Shown: positions 8,948-17,102, counted from the stretch's first letter. The stretch: 51,674 nucleotides of DNA from Runella sp. (GCA_023254175.1 JALQYJ010000154.1:1-51674), one strand, 5' to 3'. The notes: a model not told the origin generated them from the sequence alone. Translations and numbers: made by a program.

Positions 8948-8955
8948 TACCTTTG
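8948..8955 (+). promoter_or_regulatory. -7 box for the small secreted protein genes
   Basis: TACCTTTG fits TAnnTTTG exactly. With TTTAG at 8924-8928 standing 19 bases upstream as a weak -33 match, transcription would begin near 8962, giving a ~37-base leader before ATG 8999. Confidence 0.45.
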
Positions 8956-8998
8956 CCAATATCAAAGTAGTAAACACCTATAAACAACCTAACAAAGA

Positions 8999-9409
8999 AT
9001 GAAAACAATGAACCGAATGTGGTGCGTGGTAGGCTTCGTAGGCGCATCATTAATAGGGCAAGCACAGGCAAAATTTTCGAGCTGTTCGGCCGTTTTTTTG
9101 GACAATCGATTGGTAGTCGATGAGTATTCTCCCATGGGAAAGTGTGTCTTGACGCAAGACGCGCAGGGGACACTTTCGGTGGCCGAGGTTACTTACGAAA
9201 ATAACCAATGGCATCAAACGGCAGCGATTGATTTCATGGTGGCGATTCGAGACAAAAACAGCAAAACTTTGACAATGTTCTCGAAAGAAGTGTACCAAAA
9301 AGTGGACATCAAAAACGTGCTTTCAAAGTGTAACAAAGGAGACGCAATCGTGCTATTGACGTTGAAAGATACCTATGCACTTCCTCACAACGAAATAGAA
9401 ATTCATTAA
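8999..9409 (+). CDS. Small secreted protein, function unknown
   Basis: 136 residues. MKTMNRMWCVVGFVGASLIG then QAQA is a Sec signal peptide. The mature part has two or three cysteines (SSCSAVF, MGKCVL, LSKCNKGD) and alternating strands, suggesting a small disulfide-bearing beta domain. The C-terminal KGDAIVLLTLKD resembles the GDALVVETM strand of the protein encoded next (9432), so the two may be distant paralogues of a GldM-C-like beta sandwich; this is inference. A second in-frame ATG at 9008 is possible. The gap to the next gene is 22 bp, so the two form an operon. Confidence 0.75.
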   Translation: MKTMNRMWCVVGFVGASLIGQAQAKFSSCSAVFLDNRLVVDEYSPMGKCVLTQDAQGTLSVAEVTYENNQWHQTAAIDFMVAIRDKNSKTLTMFSKEVYQKVDIKNVLSKCNKGDAIVLLTLKDTYALPHNEIEIH

Positions 9410-9431
9410 CCCTTTAAATCTCTTTACAAGT

Positions 9432-9890
9432 ATGAAACCGTTATCATTTATTGGACTTGCTGCCCTTGGTATTCTCATTTTCATAGCTGCTACTACCTTG
9501 CCTGCTACGAGTACGTCTCATACAGGTGGAGATACCAAAATGGCTGTAAACTTGCTGTTGGATGGACAACCACTGAACCAAGCAGAGCTATCGACCGTGA
9601 GCAGTGGCATTTTGACCGTAAATTCGCTAGAATCGGATTCAAAAATGCCTTTTCGGATTTACCTAAAACGCGGCGACCAAAAACTGAGTTTTGGAGGACA
9701 ACCTAACGGCAAAGGTCAGTACGAAGCTGAAATTGGTTTTTTGGTATCACGGGCACGTTTTGGTGACGCGTTGGTGGTAGAAACCATGGGAAGTGCGGCC
9801 GAAAATCAAAAGCCCAAAGTGGTATTTACCAAGTATCTCTTTCCGCTTCTTTTTAAGAAAGTGACAGCTCAAAATGGCGACGGCTGTTAG
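9432..9890 (+). CDS. Small exported or membrane-anchored protein, function unknown
   Basis: 152 residues. The N-terminus MKPLSFIGLAALGILIFIAA is a signal peptide or membrane anchor. The mature part reads as beta strands (VNLLLDGQPLN, FRIYLKRGDQKLSF, YEAEIGFLVSRARFGDALVVETM) and ends in a Cys after QNGDG. No family is recognised with confidence; the strand order and GDALVV motif recall C-terminal domains of GldM-like proteins. It is downstream of, and probably co-transcribed with, the 136-residue secreted protein. The nearest intact downstream gene is a membrane-bound regulator, which could control it. Confidence 0.72.
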   Translation: MKPLSFIGLAALGILIFIAATTLPATSTSHTGGDTKMAVNLLLDGQPLNQAELSTVSSGILTVNSLESDSKMPFRIYLKRGDQKLSFGGQPNGKGQYEAEIGFLVSRARFGDALVVETMGSAAENQKPKVVFTKYLFPLLFKKVTAQNGDGC

Positions 9891-9983
9891 GCATTGAAAT
9901 GGCTTGCTGAGGAGTCTGACCCCGCAGCAGGCTACGGCTTTGGCAATTGCTCAGTAGAAACAGAAGGTTTTAACCAAAAGAAA

Positions 9984-10319
9984 ATGACAAAACATAAGGT
10001 TCCACGCCTCCTTTGTTTGTAATAGGCTTGTTGACAAATTCCTGTAAAGGGCAAGAAAAAACAACGACACTTGCCACTTTCCCAAATATGCCCAAACCAA
10101 GCCCTAAAGTCATAAAAAACTTTAAGTCTGTTGGGTTGGCGCCCGATTTTGACCCTTCCCTTCCCAAATCCATTTACTGTGTTTACTCTTGCTGACGGCT
10201 TAAATTGCTGTGTTCAAAGTATGTTTCAAGATAAGTCAGGTACTATGTGGTGGGGTACAGGGCTCTATCGTTTTGACGGCAAGCGCTTTTATCAAGTGAA
10301 AAAGAGCGGCTCTTGGTAG
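9984..10319 (+). pseudogene. Frameshifted, truncated Reg_prop sensor lipoprotein
   Basis: Three frames must be joined: MTKHKVPRLLC from ATG 9984, then a shift near 10012-10018 to a segment VIGLLTNSCKGQEK (lipobox-like NSC) with PSPKVIKNFKSVG, then a shift near 10190 to FTLADGLNCCVQSMFQDKSG, MWWGTGLYRFDGKRF. The last part is a two-component-regulator propeller (Reg_prop) repeat, found in periplasmic sensor parts of Bacteroidota hybrid regulators and in sensor lipoproteins. The reading stops at 10319, after only one blade, so the 3' part is lost. Two frameshifts plus truncation mark it as dead. Confidence 0.72.
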
Positions 10320-10366
10320 GGCGTTACTGATTGTAAGCTATTTCTACTAAATTTGATACAGAACTT

Positions 10367-11281
10367 ATGGAGATCATGACTGGGAAATTGGCAATTGGGG
10401 CTTCCTTATTGGTAATGAGTTTGCTGTTTGGGCGGTTTGCTTGGTTTACTTCTGTCCCCGAATCGAGTACTTCGCAACGGTTTGAAGAGAAAGTCAATCT
10501 GGCACTTCGCCGTACGGGGCATCGCCTTTTATTGGCAAGTGGTGATTCTACGTCTCGCATTACCGCGGTCAAAAAAACAGCGGAGGGTATCTATGTATTA
10601 CAACTAAGTAGGGCCTTCAATTACAGTCAGTTACCATCGTTGTTACAAGAATCTTTTGACCTTCATGGTATAAAAAATAACTACGACGTAGCGGTCATCG
10701 ACTGTAAAACCAATGAACTGCAACTAGGGTATAACTTTTTAGACTATTCTAAAAGTAAAGAAGTGGCTTGCATCGGACGGGAACAGCTATTGGGGTGTAA
10801 TAACGTAAAGGTAACCTTTGCATCTTCGGCTAATCCTTCTAGCTCAACGAATCTCGTTTGGTGGACGTTGGGGCTGGGCTTGGTTTTGGTCGGCGTTTCG
10901 TACGGTGTATGGTCGCGAAAAAAAACAAGTACACCGCTAGCTATTGAAAGACCTCACGAGCAGACCATCGAAAAGCCCATGCGACTGACCTTTGGGGCGT
11001 CGGGCATGGACGTAGAAAATCAACTGCTTTATATTGCCAACACGCACCATAACCTGACCTATCGCGAGGCAAAATTGCTCCACTTGTTTGTCAAAAATCA
11101 GAATCAACTCCTTGAACGAGAGTTTATTCTAAAATCGGTGTGGGAAGACGAGGGCATCATTGTAGGGCGCAGTATTGATGTCTTTGTCTCACGCTTACGA
11201 AAATTACTTCAAGAGGATACTTCCCTAAAAATTGTTGCTGTTCACGGCGTTGGGTATCGTTTAGAAGTGGCTGCATCCTAA
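10367..11281 (+). CDS. Membrane-anchored winged-helix regulator with C-terminal DNA-binding domain
   Basis: 304 residues. An N-terminal hydrophobic segment (~8-25), an extracytoplasmic domain (~30-155, with DLHGIKNNYDVAVIDCKTNE and a pair of further cysteines), a second membrane segment (NLVWWTLGLGLVLVGVSYGV, ~163-185), then a cytoplasmic OmpR/PhoB-type winged helix (~210-300: LTYREAKLLHLFVKNQNQLL, ILKSVWEDEGIIVGRSIDV, VSRLRKLL, VHGVGYRL). There is no receiver or kinase domain. It is a one-component regulator with reversed ToxR/CadC order: sensing part outside and first, DNA-binding part inside and last. The extracytoplasmic part recalls sensor-kinase input domains (inference). It follows a dead Reg_prop sensor and the two small secreted protein genes. 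ATG 10376 is an alternative start. Confidence 0.85.
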   Translation: MEIMTGKLAIGASLLVMSLLFGRFAWFTSVPESSTSQRFEEKVNLALRRTGHRLLLASGDSTSRITAVKKTAEGIYVLQLSRAFNYSQLPSLLQESFDLHGIKNNYDVAVIDCKTNELQLGYNFLDYSKSKEVACIGREQLLGCNNVKVTFASSANPSSSTNLVWWTLGLGLVLVGVSYGVWSRKKTSTPLAIERPHEQTIEKPMRLTFGASGMDVENQLLYIANTHHNLTYREAKLLHLFVKNQNQLLEREFILKSVWEDEGIIVGRSIDVFVSRLRKLLQEDTSLKIVAVHGVGYRLEVAAS

Positions 11282-11538
11282 AATACACGGATGACCGTCA
11301 ATAAATAACATTTTTCCTTTCCTTATGCTAGGCAAATAATTCAAAATAGAGCTTCGGTACCGAGCATTATGGGATTATTATCTACCTCTTTTTTCTAAGA
11401 GGTGTGGGTCTCACCATGACTTAACAAGCCGTCAAAACGGTGCCGAGAAATCCTGCAGACTCACTTCAGTCAGCGCAATACAGCGCTTTTGGTCACAACA
11501 ACCCACTTCATAAAATCATAAATTTCCCTAAAAACCCC

Positions 11539-11546
11539 TAATTTTG
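11539..11546 (+). promoter_or_regulatory. -7 box for pheT
   Basis: TAATTTTG matches TAnnTTTG. Transcription would begin near 11553, so the GC-rich inverted repeat at 11558-11626 would form the whole leader of the pheT mRNA. Confidence 0.4.
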
Positions 11547-11557
11547 CGATACAAGTA

Positions 11558-11626
11558 AAGCCCCTCACCCCAAAGGGGGATTTGTATATACCATAAAAAA
11601 GCTCCCCATTGGGGCAGGGGGCTGGG
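11558..11626. repeat. GC-rich imperfect inverted repeat in the pheT leader
   Basis: The left arm (11558-11580: AAGCCCCTCACCCCAAAGGG and following) is nearly the reverse complement of the right arm (11601-11626: GCTCCCCATTGGGGCAGGGG and following). Each arm also contains a smaller CCCC/GGGG hairpin. It resembles REP-like palindromic units often scattered between genes; no second copy was seen in this window. Confidence 0.6.
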
Positions 11627-11632
11627 TTATCT

Positions 11633-14062
11633 ATGAAAATTTCCTACAATTGGCTTAAGCAACTCATTGATATTCAAGAGTCTCCCGAAGAAGTTGGTAA
11701 ATTATTAACCGCTACGGGTTTGGAAGTAGAAGGAATCGAACCCGTCGAACGTGTCAAAGGCGGATTGGAAGGAATCGTGGTGGGAGAAGTCCTCACCTGC
11801 GAGCCGTTTATTGTAAAAGAAAAAACATTACACCTCACCACCGTCGATACCGGTGCAGGCGAACCAAGCACGATTGTCTGCGGAGCAGCCAACGTGGCGG
11901 CGGGACAAAAAGTGATTGTCGCTACTGTAGGGGCAACCATTTATCCTACCGAAGGCGAGCCATTTACGATTGGAAAACGTAAAGTTTATGGCCAGCCGTC
12001 GGAAGGGATGATTTGTGCTGAAGACGAAATCGGTATCGGTCACTCTCACGCGGGTATCATGGTGCTAGACACCGACTTGCCCAACGGGACTCCCGCTGCG
12101 CAGTATTTTGGCGTATTGCCCGACTACGTGATTGAGATTGGGCTTACTCCCAACCGCGCCGATGCGGCGTCGCATCTCGGCGTTGCTCGCGATTTAAAAG
12201 CGGTTTTGGGTCGTGAATTGACCAAGCCTTCGGTAGAAGCATTCGATCAATTACCCATCACCAATCTTTCGTCACCCCTCGAAGTTAGTGTCGAAAATAC
12301 CGAAGCAGCACCACGTTATACAGGTGTTTGTTTGGCAGGTTTGACGGTGGGTGAGTCGCCCGAGTGGCTCAAAGAGAAATTGCAAGCGGTAGGTGTGCGT
12401 TCGATTAACAACGTTGTGGACATCACCAACTTCATTTGCCACGAATTGGGACAACCGCTACACGCTTTCGATGCCGCGAAAATCACGGGAAACAAAGTCA
12501 TCGTGAAAAATCTACTCGAAGGTACTCCCTTTGTGACTCTCGACGGCGTAGAACGCAAACTTTCTGAACGTGACTTGATGATTTGTAACGCCGAAGAACC
12601 CATGTGTATCGGGGGTGTTTTTGGAGGTACAAAGTCAGGGGTTAACGAAACTACAACGGCTATTTTCTTAGAATCTGCCTATTTTTCTCCAGCGTCGATT
12701 CGTAAAACAGGTACTTACCATACTCTCAAAACCGATGCCTCCTTCCGTTTTGAACGTGGAACGGATCCTAACATGCCTATTTATGCCCTCAAACGGGCGG
12801 CATTACTGATATTGGAAGTGGCAGGTGGGTATATTGCGTCGGAAGTAGTGGACATTTACCCTAACCCCATTCCAAACCACGAGGTAGCTGTGAAATACAG
12901 AAACATTGACCGTTTGATTGGAAAATCGCTTGACCGTGACATGATTAAGCAGATTTTGACAAACCTCGATATCGAAATCCAGAACGAAACACCCGAAGGT
13001 TTCTTGGCATTGGTAGCGCCTTACCGCGTTGATGTAACGCGTGAGGCGGACATTGTGGAGGAGATTTTGCGGATTTATGGATTCGATAACATCGAGTTGT
13101 CGGAACACTTGTCGGCCAACTTCCTCTCGGGCTTCCCGTTGGTGGACCCCGACAAACAGAAATTGCGCATTGCGAATATCTTGGCAGGAAATGGCTTCAA
13201 CGAAACCATGACCAATTCGCTCACCAAACCAGCCTACAACGAAGCCGTGCGGGCAAGTTTGGTTGGGGAAGATGTAGTGATGCTCAACCCATTGAGCGAA
13301 GACTTGTCGGTGATGCGTCAGACGATGCTGTTCTCAGGGTTAGAAACCTTGGCCTACAACCTCAACCGCCGTCAGCGCGACCTCAAAATTTGTGAGTTTG
13401 GAAAAACCTACCACAAAGTAGAGGGCAAATACAAAGATGTTGGGCACCTTGTGCTGTTGATGGCAGGACACCAACAAGCTGAAAGCTGGGTAGCCAAAGA
13501 CCAAAAGTTGGCGTTCCACGATTTAGCTTCTATGGTACATTTGGTGCTTAGTGCATTTCGAGTACAAGGAGTTGAAAAACAAGAGATTCAGGATAAAACA
13601 GTTTTTGAATACGGCCTTACTTACACCGTAAAGAAAAAAGCTGTCGTGAGTTTTGGACAAGTAAAAGGCAAGCATACCAAAATGCTCGACATTAAGCTGC
13701 CAGTGTTTTATGCCGACTTCGACTGGGCTTATTTGTTGAAACAATACCAAGACAAAGTCCGTTTTACGGAAGTATCAAAATACCCCGAAGTTCGCCGCGA
13801 TTTGTCGTTGGTGTTGGACAAGACGGTTAGTTTTGAACAGATTCGTCAGTTGGCTCAAAAATACGAACGCAATTTGTTGACGAATGTGAACGTTTTTGAC
13901 GTGTACGAAGGTGAAAACATCGGGGCAGATAAGAAATCGTACTCGGTGAGTTTTACCCTTCAAGACACCGAACAGACACTCACCGACAAGGTGATTGATA
14001 AAACGATGCAAAAGCTAATGATGGCTTTTGAGAAAGAGTTGGGAGCTGTTATTCGTAAGTAG
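11633..14062 (+). CDS. pheT: Phenylalanine-tRNA ligase beta subunit
   Basis: 809 residues; the beta subunit of the (alpha-beta)2 PheRS that charges tRNA-Phe. Domains in order: N-terminal helix (MKISYNWLKQLIDI), tRNA-binding OB fold (~40-150, with VDTGAGEPSTIVCGAANV), B3/B4 editing region (~200-400, EVSVENTEAAPRYTGV, INNVVDITNFICHELGQPLHA), B5 (~405-475), catalytic-like core and the C-terminal ferredoxin-like anticodon-binding domain (~715-809, SKYPEVRRDLSLVLD). ATG 11633 is the family-typical start; an in-frame TTG at 11609 lies in the inverted repeat. pheS is not adjacent in this window, which is common in this phylum. The gene heads a cluster with a coiled-coil gene and zapA. Confidence 0.96.
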   Translation: MKISYNWLKQLIDIQESPEEVGKLLTATGLEVEGIEPVERVKGGLEGIVVGEVLTCEPFIVKEKTLHLTTVDTGAGEPSTIVCGAANVAAGQKVIVATVGATIYPTEGEPFTIGKRKVYGQPSEGMICAEDEIGIGHSHAGIMVLDTDLPNGTPAAQYFGVLPDYVIEIGLTPNRADAASHLGVARDLKAVLGRELTKPSVEAFDQLPITNLSSPLEVSVENTEAAPRYTGVCLAGLTVGESPEWLKEKLQAVGVRSINNVVDITNFICHELGQPLHAFDAAKITGNKVIVKNLLEGTPFVTLDGVERKLSERDLMICNAEEPMCIGGVFGGTKSGVNETTTAIFLESAYFSPASIRKTGTYHTLKTDASFRFERGTDPNMPIYALKRAALLILEVAGGYIASEVVDIYPNPIPNHEVAVKYRNIDRLIGKSLDRDMIKQILTNLDIEIQNETPEGFLALVAPYRVDVTREADIVEEILRIYGFDNIELSEHLSANFLSGFPLVDPDKQKLRIANILAGNGFNETMTNSLTKPAYNEAVRASLVGEDVVMLNPLSEDLSVMRQTMLFSGLETLAYNLNRRQRDLKICEFGKTYHKVEGKYKDVGHLVLLMAGHQQAESWVAKDQKLAFHDLASMVHLVLSAFRVQGVEKQEIQDKTVFEYGLTYTVKKKAVVSFGQVKGKHTKMLDIKLPVFYADFDWAYLLKQYQDKVRFTEVSKYPEVRRDLSLVLDKTVSFEQIRQLAQKYERNLLTNVNVFDVYEGENIGADKKSYSVSFTLQDTEQTLTDKVIDKTMQKLMMAFEKELGAVIRK

Positions 14063-14088
14063 TATCGCTGTAAACGACGTTCAATTCG

Positions 14089-14490
14089 GTGAGTAAACTT
14101 GTAACGCATGGGAATAGCGATGTACTGGAGAAACTAGGGGCGCAGTTTCACCAAATAGAACAACGTATCATTGCGTTGCAAGTGACCTTACAGTATGAAA
14201 AACTAAAGTACAATGACTTGAAAATGCAGTTTGAGCAACTCAATGACTCGTACGACAAACAAAGTCAAGAGCTAAAAGAAACCCGACAACAGTTAAGAAC
14301 TTTAAAAACCGAACACAAACAATTGTGCGAAAAAGAAGTTTCTTTGAAGGAAAAGTTAAATAATTTCAAACAATTGTCTATAATTGTAAAAAACCCGAAA
14401 AACGCCAACGCGATAACGGAACTGAATAGCAAATTGGACGATTACATTCGATACATAGAAGAAACGATATCATTGTTACGAACTATTTGA
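14089..14490 (+). CDS. Coiled-coil protein between pheT and zapA (ZapB-like position)
   Basis: 133 residues starting at GTG 14089, the only start in frame after the pheT stop. It has no signal or membrane segment. Residues ~12-100 are a long heptad-rich coiled coil (QFHQIEQRIIALQVTLQYEK, LKMQFEQLNDSY, LKETRQQLRTLKTEHKQL), and 100-130 a second short helical pair. The family is not recognised by sequence; its place 10 bp before zapA and its coiled-coil nature suggest a division-ring accessory factor comparable to ZapB, which binds ZapA in enterobacteria. That role is inference. Confidence 0.8.
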   Translation: MSKLVTHGNSDVLEKLGAQFHQIEQRIIALQVTLQYEKLKYNDLKMQFEQLNDSYDKQSQELKETRQQLRTLKTEHKQLCEKEVSLKEKLNNFKQLSIIVKNPKNANAITELNSKLDDYIRYIEETISLLRTI

Positions 14491-14500
14491 TTTGATACCA

Positions 14501-14809
14501 ATGGAACCCAAAACAAAACGGCCTCCCATCAACATCACAATTGGTAACAAATCGTTTGAGCTTCGTACAAGCTCTGAGTTTGAGGAAGAACTGATACGTA
14601 TTGCCGCAAAACTAGTTACTGAGCAAATAGAGCATCGAATGCGAAACACAACAAGAGAAGTTAATTTAGAAGAGATACTTTCGATGGTTTGCCTTGATGC
14701 CACAGTGGCACGCTTAAAGGGCGACTATGATTTAAAGACTCTCAAAGAAGAGGTCTTTGGTAACTTAGACACGATACAAAAACACTTCCAGCCGATAACA
14801 CAATCGTAA
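14501..14809 (+). CDS. zapA: Cell division protein ZapA
   Basis: 102 residues. The N-terminal part (PPINITIGNKSFELRTSSEF, EEELIRIAAKLVTEQIEHR) matches the ZapA beta-hairpin plus helix head, and the C-terminal half is a coiled coil. ZapA tetramers cross-link FtsZ filaments and stabilise the Z ring. ATG 14501 is used; a TTG at 14492 is possible. It follows the coiled-coil gene by 10 bp and precedes rny by 102 bp, an arrangement shared by many Bacteroidota. Confidence 0.88.
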   Translation: MEPKTKRPPINITIGNKSFELRTSSEFEEELIRIAAKLVTEQIEHRMRNTTREVNLEEILSMVCLDATVARLKGDYDLKTLKEEVFGNLDTIQKHFQPITQS

Positions 14810-14911
14810 GCCAATTGGGTTGTCGGAATCGTTCTTAAAACAATCAGTCTTACTCCGTCCGCTGCTGGCCGTTGGGAATATGTTAAACCAACAAACACAC
14901 AGCACAAAAAA

Positions 14912-16471
14912 ATGAACCCAATATTATTGCTTGATGCCGCCGTATCGGCCGCCGTTGGAGCATTTATCATGTATTTTGCCATCAAAAAAGCCAATAAAAA
15001 GATGGAAGATGATGCTCAACAGCGGGCTGCTGAGATTATCAAGAATGCAGAGATTTCGGCCGAAAATATAAAGAAAGACCGTATCCTTGAGGCCAAAGAA
15101 AAATACCTCAAGTTGAAAAGTGAGTTTGAAGATGATTCGAACAAAAAGAAGCAAATTATCCTTCAAAACGAACAGAAAATTAAACAACGGGAGCAACAAC
15201 TCAACCAGATGACGGAGCAAAACAAACGTCGTGAAAATGAGTTGGAAAACCTTCGTAAAAACCTCGAACAACAAACCGAAGTGGCGACTAAACGCCGTGA
15301 AGAGGCCGAAAAAATGCACCGCTCGCAGGTAGAGCAGTTGGAACGCATTGCAAATCTTACGGCCGAACAAGCAAAACAGCAGTTGATAGAGGCGATTCAA
15401 GCAGATGCCCAAACGCAGGCGTCGGCATTTATTAAAAATACCATCGACGAGGCAAAACTTACCGCTACCAAAGAAGCCAAGAAAATCGTTATCGAGACGA
15501 TTCAGCGTACGGCCTCTGAGCACGCTATCGAAAATACAGTTTCGGTATTCAACATCGAAAGCGATGACGTAAAAGGTAAAATCATCGGTCGTGAAGGGCG
15601 TAACATCCGCGCACTCGAAGCCGCTACGGGTTGCGAAATCATTGTGGACGATACGCCAGAAGCCATCGTTATTTCGGGTTTTGACCCTGTTCGTCGTGAG
15701 ATTGCTCGTTTGTCGTTGCACCGTTTGGTACAAGACGGCCGTATTCACCCTGCACGTATCGAAGAAGTAGTATCAAAAACCAAGAAAAATATCGAAGACG
15801 AAATCGTCGAAATTGGCGAGCGTACTGTCATCGAATTGGGTGTACACGGCTTGCACCCTGAGTTGGTGAAAATGGTAGGTCGGATGCGCTTCCGTTCGTC
15901 GTACGGCCAAAACTTGCTTCAGCACTCACGCGAAGTGGCACGCCTTTGCGCAGCGATGGCGGCAGAGTTGGGCTTGAATGCGAAGTTGGCCAAACGTGCG
16001 GGTCTTCTACACGACATTGGAAAGGTTTGGCCCGAAGAATCAGAATTGCCACACGCAATTTTGGGGATGGAATTGGCCAAGAAATACAAAGAAAACCCAG
16101 AGGTTTGCAACGCTATCGGTGCTCACCACGATGAAATTGAAATGACCAGCATGATGTCGCCGATTATTCAGGTGTGTGATGCCATCTCAGGTTCTCGCCC
16201 AGGCGCTCGCCGCGAAATGATGGAATCGTACATCCAACGTTTGAAAGACCTCGAAAACTTAGCAACCAACTTCCCTGGCGTAGATAAATGCTATGCTATT
16301 CAGGCGGGTCGTGAGTTGCGCGTGATTGTCAATTCAGATACTGTAAATGACGAAACAGCCAGCAAGCTTTCGTTTGATATTTCTCAAAAAATTGAGAAAG
16401 AAATGCAGTACCCTGGCCAGATTAAAGTGACTGTTATCCGCGAGATGCGCTCGGTCGCTTACGCTAAATAA
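14912..16471 (+). CDS. rny: Ribonuclease Y
   Basis: 519 residues, the usual length. An N-terminal membrane anchor ([20 protein letters not shown]) is followed by a long charged coiled coil (~25-190), a KH RNA-binding domain (~210-270, [20 protein letters not shown]), and an HD metal-dependent hydrolase domain (~330-430, [23 protein letters not shown]). RNase Y is a membrane-bound endoribonuclease that starts mRNA decay; the HD His/Asp residues bind the metal. A hairpin (16481-16520) and a terminator (16561-16590) follow. Confidence 0.96.
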   Translation: MNPILLLDAAVSAAVGAFIMYFAIKKANKKMEDDAQQRAAEIIKNAEISAENIKKDRILEAKEKYLKLKSEFEDDSNKKKQIILQNEQKIKQREQQLNQMTEQNKRRENELENLRKNLEQQTEVATKRREEAEKMHRSQVEQLERIANLTAEQAKQQLIEAIQADAQTQASAFIKNTIDEAKLTATKEAKKIVIETIQRTASEHAIENTVSVFNIESDDVKGKIIGREGRNIRALEAATGCEIIVDDTPEAIVISGFDPVRREIARLSLHRLVQDGRIHPARIEEVVSKTKKNIEDEIVEIGERTVIELGVHGLHPELVKMVGRMRFRSSYGQNLLQHSREVARLCAAMAAELGLNAKLAKRAGLLHDIGKVWPEESELPHAILGMELAKKYKENPEVCNAIGAHHDEIEMTSMMSPIIQVCDAISGSRPGARREMMESYIQRLKDLENLATNFPGVDKCYAIQAGRELRVIVNSDTVNDETASKLSFDISQKIEKEMQYPGQIKVTVIREMRSVAYAK

Positions 16472-16480
16472 GTAAGCAAA

Positions 16481-16520
16481 AGGCGTATAGGCAAAGGGTA
16501 AATGCGCTTTGCTTATGCCT
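16481..16520 (+). other. Hairpin downstream of rny
   Basis: AGGCGTA...GCAAAG pairs with CTTTGC...TATGCCT through two helices of 7 and 6 bp separated by a small internal loop. There is no T run, so it may be an mRNA 3' processing or stabilising hairpin ahead of the terminator. Confidence 0.5.
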
Positions 16521-16560
16521 AAATAATCTATATCCCCTTCGTCCGAAGACGTACAAAAGT

Positions 16561-16590
16561 TGTCCGTTTTTGGACGTTTTTTATTTTTGT
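16561..16590 (+). terminator. Probable terminator after rny
   Basis: A short stem GTCC (16562-16565)/GGAC (16572-16575) is followed by TTTTTT and a second T run. The stem is short, so strength is uncertain. The T-rich end also contains TATTTTTG (16582-16589), a possible -7 box for whatever lies downstream. Confidence 0.5.
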
Positions 16591-16673
16591 GGCATATCTT
16601 TAGGTTTGATAATCAGTAGAATAGCATACTGTCACAACTCGTGTAATTACTACAAACGATACATTATAGAATA

Positions 16674-16980
16674 GGAGCGTTGGCGTTTTCAACCTACGTG
16701 ATGGCACAAAAAACGGTATTACTCAAGGTATGTCCAAGTTTTTGCTACCGAAGCCTTGCACAAAGCCGCCCAAGAACAAGTAACGTCTTCGCGGCAGTAA
16801 GTAGAGCGGGTAGAACGCCAAGTATCGGTGTTCCAATTATTGAATTTTTCGCCTAATAAAATAGTTTTTGCGCCTGTCGAATCAAATGACGTATCTGCGG
16901 TGGTGGGAATTCTAACGAATTGGAGGTTTTTAAACGACCTTCGACCTGAACTTTTTTTTAAATGGTCTATATTTAACTAG
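16674..16980 (+). pseudogene. Decayed reading frame of unknown family
   Basis: Between rny and lgt there is a broken frame. LAFSTYVMAQKTVLLK (about 16679-16726, like the end of a signal peptide) needs a frameshift to join QVFATEALHKAAQEQVTSSR (from about 16736), an in-frame TAA at 16798-16800, then VERVERQVSVFQLLNFSPNK, IVFAPVESNDVSAVVGIL and a stop at about 16978. Amino acid composition is protein-like, but I do not recognise the family. One frameshift plus one stop point to a dead gene; chance openness is the alternative. Confidence 0.4.
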
Positions 16981-17069
16981 CTTATAGTCAGTAATTTTCT
17001 GGTAAGATAGATGCTAATTTTAACATTTCGACTCAAAGCATTATGTACTTCTAATAATCTTTGTTGATT

Positions 17070-17102
17070 TTTGTAGAGGTTTTAGTATCATTGATACCTT
17101 TA
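17070..17102 (+). promoter_or_regulatory. Promoter of lgt
   Basis: TTTG (17070-17073) is 21 bases upstream of TACCTTTA (17095-17102), close to the Bacteroidota pattern TTG-N19-21-TAnnTTTG. Transcription would start near 17109, leaving only ~11 bases of leader before ATG 17120. Confidence 0.5.

Larger units (their letters stand above)
11282..11632. other. Noncoding region upstream of pheT with several hairpins
   Basis: 351 bp without a gene. It holds a palindromic CGGTACCG core (near 11355), a 7-bp hairpin ACCTCTT/AAGAGGT (11384-11390/11397-11403), a CCGT/ACGG hairpin near 11432-11443, a short AGCGC/GCGCT hairpin followed by TTTT near 11475-11495, a -7 box at 11539 and a GC-rich inverted repeat at 11558-11626. 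No tRNA, known riboswitch or T-box-like element was recognised. Confidence 0.5.

Noticed and set aside
11609-11633. A TTG start extending PheT by eight residues.
   Set aside because: The extension is coded by the GC-rich inverted repeat; MKISYNWLK from ATG 11633 is the family start.
14924-15748. A 274-codon open frame on the minus strand opposite rny.
   Set aside because: It is a shadow of the rny coiled-coil region (Phe/Leu-rich complement of Lys/Glu-rich codons), with no domain of its own.
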